A stretch of DNA of 64,000 bases from Platerodrilus igneus (taxonomy: Eukaryota; Arthropoda; Insecta; Coleoptera; Lycidae). Where the stretch lies: NCBI GenBank assembly GCA_036346225.1, contig JARFIW010001750.1:2728001-2792000 (forward strand), written 5' to 3'. The notes below the pieces were generated by a model. It saw only the letters and a list, made by a program, of their open reading frames with translations. It had not been told where the DNA came from and did not search any database. The position numbers and the translations under genes are program-made. How positions within the stretch are numbered: position 1 is the stretch's first letter; the number at the start of each line of letters is the position of its first letter. Shown here piece after piece: positions 55,320-64,000 of this stretch.

Positions 55320-56667
55320 CTAATTTTATCTAGTTCATTCCGTAGTTTACATTCAAGTCGATGCCCAAGTCTTCTATCCATTTTTCTAGCCAATAATTGG
55401 ATACAAACAGACCATCGAAATCTTCGAATTGCAAAATGTAGCAAAGTTTATTTCTATACATAAAGCCTTATTGGCTAGGTCCATTTACTCTTGCAGGTAT
55501 TGGAGGTAATCCTGATTCTCCCACATACTGTTGTATAGTTGTATGTCCACCACTTTTGGAAATACATTACCCTTGTAGGTAAGACCATCGGTTATAGATG
55601 ATCCGAAAGGTTCTTTATTAGGCAAATTAGATAATATTTAGACGAACCCCTTTACGTGTTGTGTACGTCAAGGTTACAAATCCCACCTTCCTTAGTTCGC
55701 TTATGTGATCCCCCATTTTGATAAATACGTTCTCAGAAAATGCTTTTATATAGTATACCAATTTAGTACCATCCCTTTCCGCAAGAACGCCCACATAACT
55801 AAAAGAATCTTTCTTACTAACCACAAAGGCATATAGCTCGAAAAATCCAGATGTATCTAAGTCGGTTCATAAAATAATTTTTTAATTCTCTCCTCATTTT
55901 TTCTAATAAGGTATTGTTTATCTAACACATCTTTGTATTGTTATCGCATTGTCGCAGTTTTTTCCATGTAGTTCAACTTTTGCCTTTTTGCATCCAATTC
56001 CTCTAATTCCAGAAGCCTTTATCTTCCACTTGCAGCGTATGGTGCGCATAATGAGGTAATTTCCTTTAGCATAAACGGATAAAGTTTGCGACCAATATTT
56101 ACGCGTTGTCTAACAACCTCTGGGTATATGCTAGGCGTATCAACCAAATCTGATTCCGATATGTTTTTTGGGATTGTAGGATAAGTTGCTCTGAGTGTGT
56201 AAAATATGTATTACCTGCTTTAGCATAGCACCTGTGTAAAATTCTTACTTTATCGCGTCTGTTTTCTTCCTCGACTATCTTTAAGTAATTTACAGGTAAA
56301 TAGTTAAAACTTAAAGCCGAAAGTGCATACTTTATCAATTTCTCCCTTTTTTCGGGTTTTTCGGGCAACTTAATTTGCAAGCCAGTCAACTTTTTGGTAT
56401 TACTGTTCTTCCAATATACGTACTGGTGGAGGTTTTTATACACTAAACAGCACCTATGATGTAGCTTGTCCAACAGCTTGCTCCACATTTTGGCAAGTGG
56501 CACCGAGTACATTGGCGCCTTTAGGAAGTATAACTTACATTCTCCCAATAAGTTCAAACGGTCTATTAAGTGATTCTAGACCTGGCCCGCACTGACATAA
56601 TTTCCAGTTGTGCAGTTGTATATTGTCGCTTCCAATCGCATAATACCATGTTCTTTAGCCAAAGACT
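55320..56667 (-). pseudogene. Unassigned mobile-element protein, C-terminal two thirds (element 2)
   Basis: Minus-strand frames in order: KEHGIMRLEATIYNCT (56650), LYFLKAPMYSVPLAKMWSKL (56530), NTKKLTGLQIKLPEK (56400), YALSALSFNYLPVNYLKIVE (56320), RILHRCYAKAGNTYFTHS (56240), then KDSFSYVGVLAERDGTKLVY (55815), MGDHISELRKVGFVTLTYTT (55715) and the tail FVSNYWLEKWIEDLGIDLNV (55415-55350). The region 56557-56099 stays open for 152 codons, the best preserved stretch of this family here. Frameshifts near 56100 and 55620 break it. It is collinear with 16225-17320 on the + strand. The function is unknown and no catalytic motif was identified. Confidence 0.75.
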
Positions 56668-58403
56668 ATCCTATACAAACTAAACTCACACATAGAACGA
56701 CATTCCTTACTCTCACCTAACCAATACGGCTTTCGCTCGTGACAGCGCTGAACGCACAATCCGCTTCCTAATCCAAACAGTCCAAACATCTCCTTATACA
56801 TACGTAGTCGCCTTATTCCTCTACTTCCACTTAGCTTTCCACCTCCTTTGGTGGTCCAATCTTCTTAATCAACTTAAACAAGCCAATTTCCCTTACAACC
56901 TCTACCTCTTAATAAAATCCTTCCTCTCATCCCGAGCAGTTACTCTAACATCCAATTTCCACTTGGTTACTAAACCTCTCACCCAAGGATGTCCACAAGG
57001 TTTCCGTTTATCACCTACCCTATGGAACCTCGCAATAAATCCTCTCTTAGACCTTAATATTCCAAACACCTCCACCTTTGCTTGCGCCGATGACGTAGCT
57101 TTCCCTATCCACGGCAACTCCCGTGGCTCTATAGAATCCACCGCTGCCGTCCTAATTAATTTAATTGAATCCTGGTCCTCTTTAAACAGACAACCACTCT
57201 TCCCATCTAAAACAAAAATGCTCCTGCTCAAAGGTTACCTCAGCCCAAACCGAAATCCTAAGATTCACATCCTTAACACAACAATTCCCCTCTCAACAAC
57301 AGCTCCCTACCTTGGACTCCACATTGGCACACGCCTAAATATGAACTCCCATCTCTCCAAACTTCGAACTAAAACACAAATCATACTCCATAACCTATTT
57401 CACGCTCTCTCAAAGTCAGTCCACCTCTCCAATCCAACACGAAGAATAATCATTAACCATATCATAATACCGATCATCAGATACGCAGTAGATTCTTGGC
57501 TCCCTCCCCCCTCGAGACGTACGCTCAACACCATCATAAGACCTTTGCTACACCTCAAGAGAGTACAGAACCACCTCCACAGCGTCCTTGTATACCTTGT
57601 TTCAAACTAAACTTATCACTCTAAATCTGAAACCTCAAACATAACCTACCAATCATCCTACACGACAGAACTCTTCACTATGACGAATACCGTACTTTCC
57701 CTAAAACTGACATAAAATCCCGAATACATAACTCCCTACTCCATTCCTGGCAAGATCTTTGGCCACCACCGGCAGATATACATTTGATATCTTCCCTGAT
57801 ATTACAAACATCCCTCCACATATTCCTTTCTCTAATCCTCCTACAGTGCAATTTCTTTCCGACCATGGTAACTTCCGTAATAAACTTCATCAATTCTATT
57901 TAACTCCCTCCCCTCACTGTCCTTGCAACAATTAATCTCTAGAAACCCCGCAACACGTGATATACTCCTGACCCCTAACCTCTCTACTACAAATCAACCT
58001 CAAGCAATCTACAAACTTTGACCCGTTCTCCCCAATTTCTAACAAAAGCTTCCTAGTCACTAACTACAATCAAGAATGCAACCATTTCCTAAATGAAATC
58101 TTCTTAACCAAATCTACCACGCACAACCAGCGGCACTAACACACTTATACACTCTTGCAATTCACTACCACATCACACATACACTCACACTATACACACA
58201 ATCAGAACCACTCTACGTGCACAGTCGACGACTAAAATAGGGGCACAAATCCCCCTCATCAGAACTTGCAAAACCACAGTTGTCTTTGAATTAATTATTC
58301 TAAGTTCTTCAAATATGTAAATACTTAATGTACGACTAGTATGGGCTCTGGCCTAGATATAGTCCACAACAATAAATTAATTTATCTATCTATCTATCTA
58401 TTA
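56668..58403 (+). mobile_element. 5'-truncated LINE inserted in element 2
   Basis: The + frame 56963-57610 encodes an RT: QGCPQGFRLSPTLWNLAINP, FACADDVAFP (ADD catalytic box, 57080-57110), LLIESWSSLN-like thumb residues and APYLGLHIGTRLNMNSHLSK (57305). Further 3', about 57920-58000 in shifted frames, is a cysteine-rich tail of the kind that ends such ORFs. The 3' end is a TATC/ATCT tandem repeat (about 58380-58401), typical of LINEs that end in short tandem repeats. Composition is noticeably C-rich compared with its surroundings. It splits the unassigned protein between RLRVTF and LAKEHG. It is related to the R1/Jockey-type LINEs; the exact clade is not settled. Confidence 0.85.
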
Positions 58404-58870
58404 AAATGTTACCCTTAAACGTACATCTACATCTAGGCAACGTAAAAAATCTAGTATATGATTCCCAAGTTGTTTATTATCACCTGGACTTGTTATTTGA
58501 CACACAAACTTGTTGTCACCTATAATATTGCAGTTCTCTTCGTATTTGCACTTGCAGCAAAAGTTATGGTTTGTAGTCAAAACAATAGTAATCATCCTTT
58601 TTGAGCCCGTCTACTATATCTGGAAGTTCTCGCAATAGTTTCCAATTTAACATTTGCTAATTCCACTTTGTATGAAACGCGAATCGGATTGTTAAATTTT
58701 TCATTAATTTTCTCGAGATCTTTTCCGATAATTTCTTTTCCTCCATGCCCCATCTTGTTAGTGCTTTCCAGAGAAAACGGAAGTTTAGCTTTAACACCAT
58801 GTCTGGGCAAATTTTGCTCTTTGAAAATTTTTCTAACGTCCAAAAAGGCAATTTTGATAGATACAAAGGT
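58404..58870 (-). pseudogene. Unassigned mobile-element protein, N-terminal third (element 2)
   Basis: Minus-strand continuation of the same protein across the LINE. It reads FLDVRKIFKEQNLPRHGVKA (58835), KEIIGKDLEKINEKFNNPIR (58740), VSYKVELANVKLETIART (58680) and, after a frameshift, TTNHNFCCKCKYEENCNI (58575). It ends QLGNHILDFLRCLD (58470). It is collinear with 15690-16190. The probable start lies near 58865, where a hairpin boundary begins. Confidence 0.7.
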
Positions 58871-59085
58871 CATTAATCCGCTAGAGAAGGCCATCCGGGC
58901 GGAGGCGGATTCACCCTAGTTCCAGAACATTTCACCAGAACCGCCAGGCATGACCGCCAGGGATTCTTCCCAGGTATGGCCTACCGGGCGGCCATCCCTA
59001 GCATGTGAATAATCTTTGTATCTATCAAAATGGTATTTTTAGATCTTAGAAAAATTTTCAAAGAGCAAAATTTGTCCCAGGTCTG
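58795..59085. repeat. Short inverted repeat around a GC-rich block
   Basis: About 75 bp (58795-58868) recurs inverted at 59014-59085, including CTTTGTATCTATCAAAAT and TTTTCAAAGAGCAAAATTTG. Between the copies is a 140 bp block far richer in G and C than its neighbourhood (CCATCCGGGCGGAGGCGG, ACCGGGCGGCCATCC). The inverted pair is the start of the protein ORF, so the coding start is duplicated head to head. Confidence 0.8.
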
Positions 59086-59199
59086 TCATTCTGCGTCTGG
59101 ATGAAGTAAGGTATGTAAGGAGGTATATTGTCTAAAGTGAAATCAGTACGCCTAAGTGAGTGGTATTCACTCCTGTAAACTTAATTTAGCAATAAGTCG

Positions 59200-60190
59200 G
59201 TTATATTTTGCAGATCGAAAATCTGGACATACTGTACGTTTCCAATTACTGGCTAGAAACGGATGTAGAAGACGAACTCTTAGACGTACATTAAAAAATA
59301 AGAAGTAAAGTGGTTAAGTTACAACAACTGGCAGTAAACATAAAGAATTTGTGGGTGTGTGTTGCTATGTTTCGACTCGTTGGAGTGGAGAATGCAAATA
59401 AGATGCATATTATTTGTTAGATAGTTTTCCTAAAAATTAATTTTAATACATATCACCGTGTAGAATGAGCACAAAATGCTTAGTAAATAGACAAAAATGA
59501 TTCCAAAACTCGAACATACCCTCTATACCATGACCCTATGCCCGAGCGTTAAGTTCAATTTTTATACACTTACATTTTTTTATTAGAAGATGGAAAATTA
59601 TGCTACCGAAATAAGTCTATGTACTCAAAGAAACAGTGAGGACACAGCTGCTATTATAGCATCTGCACCAGTAAAACGTATTTATCAAAATGGAGGATGA
59701 CATAGACGAACTAAGAAAGGTGGGGTTCGTTACCTTGGTGTGCACGACACGTAAAGGAGTTCCCCTAAACATTATCTATTTGCCTAATAAAGAGCGTTTC
59801 GGATCATTTATAACCGATGGTTTTACAACCTATAAGGGTAATTTATTTTCTAAAATGATGGACCTACAACTATACAAGTGTGTGGTAGAATCAGGATTAC
59901 CTCTGATACCAGCAAGAGGAAATCGACCTAGCGATCAGGATACATATGCAGCAAATAGTTGGAGAGCCACTACTAAAAGATTGCCACAAGCTGCAAGAAT
60001 TACACGAAGGAATGGATCGGGTTGTCTATGGAATTGAAGACTTTATATATAGAAACAAACTTTGGTACATTTTGCAATTTGGACATTTCGACGATCTCTA
60101 TGTATCCAATTATTGGTTAGAAAAGGAGATAGAATACTTGGGCATCGACTTGAAAACTACGGATAAAACTAGATAAAATTAAAACTACTC
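59200..60190 (+). pseudogene. Right-hand copies of the family C-terminus (element 2)
   Basis: The + strand carries a tail module at 59205-59320 (LYVSNYWLETDVEDELLDV). After a noncoding part comes the C-terminal segment at 59690-59875 (DDIDELRKVGFVTLVCTTRK, NIIYLPNKERFGSFITDGFT) followed by a tail module at 60045-60175 (DLYVSNYWLEKEIEYLGIDL). The last two form the inverted mirror of 55730-55320. The open frame of 115 codons from 59690 ends by frameshift. Confidence 0.7.
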
Positions 60191-60977
60191 CAAACAAGCA
60201 TAAAGAAAGGACAGTTTTCTGTGCATATCTTGGTACTGAAATTAAGTTTTACTGGGTCTGCGCTTGGGTGGTTAAATGTTTTTAAATTATGTTGGTTATC
60301 TAATGTTATAATAAAGCTTTAGAATAGCATTGATTTGCTCTTTATTTTTAGAAAACTGTGACATCACCGTGACCTTGGAAAAGTAGCTGAAATTATGTAG
60401 TCGAAGTATAGCGTTTTGGGTTTTTTTAACTTAAATCGATACATAGTTTTTGTCAATAAATAACCCCTCGTTGGCGGTGATTAGGGACCGTTAAAAGTTT
60501 TATGGAGAAGTCTAGTTCTTCCAGTAGCGGAGGCTAGGTTTGGTCATTCGACTTGTCTTGGTTTACAAACTTTCCCCAATCCTTAAACCCTCTCTTATCC
60601 TAGCGAACTAAAATAGTGTGTTGACCTTCCCGTGGTGTTCGCGGGACAACTAAATATTTTGTTACTGCAAATGTTTTGTTGAGTAACAGACACACTTCCT
60701 ACACTAATCACAGTTTTGTTATTCATTTTTACAAAATTTAAATTTCGGTGCAAGTATCTCAACAAGTGCATCGACTTAAGCTATTTCCTAAAGAAAATCC
60801 TATATTAAATACAGGCCAACAAGAGCCGTAAAATTTATAGTTCAAATACGTGCCTCATGTGTGTGACTAAAAAGTCTTCCGGGAAAAAATCTCAAATTGA
60901 TTAACTCGGTAAGGGTTTCCACATTCACTGTGTACGATGGCAGCTAGACACTGTATGTACAATAACTGTCGCTCTGC

Positions 60978-61301
60978 AGTACTGAGATACTAGCGGCTCC
61001 GTGGCGAAGTTGGTATGCGTGCGACTACTACGCCCAAGATCCCGGGTTCGAATCTTGACACGGTCCGCTTGAAAAATGTGAGGCGACCATTTTTCACAAA
61101 AATACGCCCTCGTTCGAATAAGAGGTAAAATGGAGGGCCCGTGTGTGAGTGTTGTCACGCACGTTAAAGATCCCTACTTTGCTTGCAACAGCAAGGATTC
61201 GGCAAAATTCAAAATTTTCAGGTAAAAAAAACTCGCTTCTTGGCCAATGTACTATTTTTGGGTGGAGCATTGGAAAAATCACATGTAAGTACTGAGATAC
61301 T
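60978..61301 (+). mobile_element. tRNA-derived SINE, copy 3, in the right arm of element 2
   Basis: The SINE spans 60992-61287 with a perfect 14 bp target duplication AGTACTGAGATACT (60978-60991 and 61288-61301). The tRNA-like head is the best of the three: TGGCGAAGTTGG matches the A box consensus fully and GGTTCGAATCT is a near-perfect B box. The body shares CGCACGTTAAAGATCCCTAC and CCAATGTACTATTTTTGGGT with the other copies, with more changes. Confidence 0.95.
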
Positions 61302-62179
61302 CGATTTCGGTTTTAATATCGCTGAATGTGATAGAAAATTGCATTGAAATGTGATTGAGATATAACAGTAAACAATGGATTTTTACGTATGTTATGATTC
61401 CTAATTAGGATATGCCCAATGTAGGAAAATTCCGTGCGTTAACTAAAAAACCGCAACCTATCTAATTACACGTATGAGTTAAATCCACTGCGTGATATTA
61501 GATAATTACAAAGATTTGCTCTGATTTAAAACGTATTAAACGATTTACAATCAGATTATCAACAAATAAAAAAGTTGCTAATAAACGAGTGTAAACACAT
61601 AGGCTGCTACTTTATATATTACACAAGAAGAGCTCTAAAAATTCCAATTATGTGCCAATTTTGGTATTAATAGGTTCCGTTACTAGATGTGCTAAAATTT
61701 GGTGAGACAGATCTTGCGTACTTTAGGGTTAATTAAAATTGTGTTGATGATGCAAAGAATTTGCATGTGTGAGGTTAATAGGTAGTAAATGGATGAAGGG
61801 TTGTGCTATTATTGCGTAACATTGCTTACTCTGGGATGAAATGTTAGAAAAAGCAAGTTAATAAAATGCCCTCAGGCTTGTGAGACGAGCTGGTGTAATT
61901 AGGTTTATATATGCATTTTATCATAAGCGTAATTTTTCCTGCAAAGTTGGTTAAAAACCCCCTACTCACCAAATATTTTTCAAACCATAACCACATAATA
62001 TTTATACATTTTTTTAGGTAATAGTACTTGGTGTTTACCCTCGACATGTTGGTGAAAGTGTTACGTAATTTTCAATGATCTTTGAAGTATATATCTACAA
62101 TTTTTATACATGTCAATCAAGTTGAGATAAAGCTAGTTTTCTACATCCAATTTATTTCCTCTTTCACTCTCGTTCTGAG

Positions 62180-62262
62180 GCACGCAAACGAATACGCGCA
62201 CGCACACACGCGGCTTATGCGCACGCGCAAATGCATGCGCGACGCCTGCGCACGCGCATACC
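62180..62262. repeat. Alternating purine-pyrimidine CG/CA tract
   Basis: About 80 bp dominated by ACGCGCACGCACACACGCG and similar alternation, GC-rich within an AT-rich region. Such sequences can adopt Z-form DNA; no gene is associated. Confidence 0.75.
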
Positions 62263-62726
62263 TTGCTACAAGAGTTTAGTTAAAGAGCTTGCTTAAATGA
62301 ATACAATAGGAAAACACGGGCATATTCCAGTAGCTTATAAACTTGACTTGTGTGACATTCTTTTGCAATTTTTATAATCATATTTCATTTAAATCGTTTC
62401 TGTATTAGCATATCCTACCAATAGGCTTAGGTTATTTCCCTTAAGAAATAATTTTAAGGTTACATGCATGTTTGATCTAAGGAAGAATTATTTTTGTATC
62501 TTATATTGTTCATAGTTAAAGGTTGTCAAATTCATCATGGCAACTTTGTGTTTTTAATTTATTACAGTTTTATGACTCATTTGTTTTGATCAATAACGTA
62601 CTGCGCTGGCGCGTATGACCTCATTGTCTGGGCATTAAAGACATTTCATATACAAATTGTACTGATACTGAAAATAAAAAAAATTTTTGTCTAGCTAGTT
62701 TGCCTTTCCATAAGTTATTTTTACTT

Positions 62727-62732
62727 ATATAT

Positions 62733-62767
<35 letters not shown>
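62727..62767. repeat. (AT)n microsatellite
   Basis: A run of AT dinucleotides with a GATA interruption near its start, in noncoding DNA. Confidence 0.92.
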
Positions 62768-62770
<3 letters not shown>

Positions 62771-63639
62771 TGTAGTGGATTTAAAGGGTTAAATTTGGGA
62801 TAAACAATTTCAAACACCCTGTATAGAGAAAGGAACAATTTATTTACGCGCAAAATTTATTTCATGTAAATAATTTAAACGAACAAGTATTGACGTATTT
62901 TATAATTAGGGAGTGAAAAGTAATAGGTTCATAAAGGAAAACCAGTTTTAAAAACAAATAGAAACGCATAATTAATTTGATTTATTTTAATTCAAGGGGT
63001 AATAACGTCAGAAAACGCACCAGGGTATATAAAATCAATAATTCGAAGGCGAAAAGCTTTCGTTGTAACAAACAAGTACTATATCAATTGTGTCGAATAC
63101 CGTGAAATTTAAACTCCAAGAAATGTTATTTTAAACGAGTCAATAATTAGAAACACCTGCATGTTTGAAAGGTCAGCTTCTTTGTATTTGTGAACATAAT
63201 AAAGCGGGTTTCATAGAATATATTGTTCAACAAGAGTTTCTTAAAGAGCAGAAGGGATGCACAATCAATAAGATGCCGCCGATAGAGACGGGTATAAAAG
63301 CATTCGATTTCTAAAGCACGTATTCAATCCACGTGGATGCGGTCAGCAATATCGATTTTCTACAACGCAAGTGGGGTTGGAACGCGACATCCAGTATGCA
63401 TAAGACGGAGATAACAATATTACAGGCGGAGTTTTATGTCGACATAGGACTGTGTCATTGGTCGAAATAGATAGTTTTACAACAGACGAACACGCGACAG
63501 GTGAATGCGGGTTTACGGATTATATAGCGTATTCACGTGTTAAATTTCTGGAAGTTTTAAAGCGGTTATATCCAAAATTTGCAGAAATATTATTTTCAAT
63601 TAAGTATTTCGCGTAAAGAGTGGCCAAGGGGGGCGGTTT

Positions 63640-63665
63640 GAGTGTATAAATACTGAAAGAACATT
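63640..63665 (+). promoter_or_regulatory. Candidate TATA box
   Basis: TATAAATA at 63645-63652 follows a G-rich stretch (AAGGGGGGCGGTTTG), a spacing and composition seen at insect core promoters. Two weaker TATA-like motifs lie at 63026 and 63293. No downstream gene can be shown, so this is tentative. Confidence 0.2.
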
Positions 63666-64000
63666 AAAATCGCTCTCTTTACTACTCTTGATTTTCGTAT
63701 CGCTTTAACTACGTATAACAACAAACCGACGTTATAGTAGAGTTTTGTGAGTATTAAAATTTATTGGTAATATAGTAAGGTAGTACTAGCTCTTATAACT
63801 TGGTATTTGGGGGCCGTATAGTTATTAACGCGAGTAGTGGCGAGTGATTTAGATTAACTGAGGTCCAAGAAACACCTTTCAAGCTAGTAAATTAATAAAG
63901 CTATAAACACAAGTGTAATATACGTGAATTTGGATGCTGGGATGGTATGTAATTGGTAGCACGGAGCTCAGTGTAGACTGAGTAATCATCTATAAATATC

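Larger units (their letters stand above)
54372..61972. mobile_element. Fold-back element 2: Polinton-like ends, long inverted arms
   Basis: The element spans 54378-61966. It starts AGTAGAGAGTTTTAACTAAC; its other end, read inward, starts AGTAGGGGGTTTTTAACCAA. Both continue to CTTTGCAG. The flanks are AACCAA (54372-54377) and CACCAA (61967-61972), a 6 bp duplication with one mismatch. The inverted arms are 54378-55730 and 59677-61966; the right arm holds about 950 bp of extra DNA (60740-61700, with a SINE). The arms include the C-terminal part of an unassigned protein family. A LINE (56668-58403) interrupts the interior. Like element 1 it starts AGTAG and has very long arms, so the two are read as one class. 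No canonical Polinton gene was recognised. Confidence 0.75.
61973..64000. other. Noncoding stretch right of element 2
   Basis: No recognised coding exon; the remaining MGAT2-like exons were looked for and not found. It holds an alternating CG/CA tract (62180-62262), a microsatellite and three TATA-like motifs. The phrase ACACCCTGTATA near 62816 is common in insect repeat ends. Confidence 0.5.

Noticed and set aside
56902..57231. Minus-strand ORF of 109 codons
   Set aside because: It overlaps antisense to the LINE reverse transcriptase with clear RT motifs on the plus strand.
60992..61070. tRNA gene
   Set aside because: Same SINE family; a standard cloverleaf could not be folded confidently by eye and the block is followed by the SINE body inside a 14 bp duplication.

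Overview
This is a gene-poor, AT-rich, repeat-laden stretch of an arthropod (most likely insect) nuclear genome. The signs are spliced exons with GTAAGT donors, TA microsatellites, mariner transposons, R1-like and RTE-like LINEs, a Ty3/gypsy-like LTR element, tRNA-derived SINEs and long fold-back DNA elements. Nothing looks bacterial. The species cannot be named from the sequence; some repeat families resemble ones common in hemipteran genomes, which is recall and not proof.

Host genes. Only one host gene is recognised with confidence: two coding exons on the + strand of an MGAT2-type N-acetylglucosaminyltransferase (43726-44166 and about 53620-53861). They are separated by a 9.4 kb intron full of transposons, and the rest of the gene lies beyond the window. 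A 65 bp exon-like block at 12502-12566 is an orphan. A broken RCC1 copy (about 31765-32700, minus) sits between inverted repeats.

Layout. 1-5.4 kb: noncoding, with a TA microsatellite and a pair of LTR-like direct repeats. 5.4-8.4 kb: a decayed R1-like LINE (minus) abuts a decayed RTE-like LINE (plus), followed by a clean solo LTR. 8.4-13.6 kb: mostly featureless AT-rich DNA. 13.6-21.7 kb: decayed copies of an unassigned protein family that also occurs at 55-60 kb. 22.0-24.9 kb: a 5'-truncated R1-like LINE (minus) interrupted by a SINE. 26.6-34.0 kb: a degenerate TTAGTGCT-rich repeat with two oppositely oriented mariners, plus an inverted-repeat unit holding a palindrome and the RCC1 fragment. 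34.0-37.1 kb: two decayed RTE-like LINE copies (minus). 37.4-43.4 kb: a 6.0 kb fold-back element. 43.7-53.9 kb: MGAT2-like exons and their TE-filled intron. 54.4-62.0 kb: a second, 7.6 kb fold-back element. 62.0-64.0 kb: noncoding.

The most interesting system is the pair of fold-back elements at 37397-43435 and 54378-61966. Both begin AGTAG and end CTACT. The first is flanked by a perfect 6 bp target duplication (GCTGAC), the second by a 5-of-6 match (AACCAA/CACCAA). Both have very long inverted arms that carry parts of protein-coding sequence. AG..CT-type ends, 6 bp duplications and long inverted repeats are hallmarks of Polinton/Maverick elements. The first carries a C2H2 zinc-finger protein with a GSGW..ININKY segment. 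The second carries an unassigned protein family that is also scattered over 13.6-21.7 kb. They are read here as non-autonomous Polinton-like elements; no polymerase, integrase or capsid gene was recognised.

Nested insertions give a relative chronology. SINEs, solo LTRs and a gypsy-like element interrupt LINEs and the fold-back arms with exact target duplications, and in several cases the empty site survives in a second copy within this same window.
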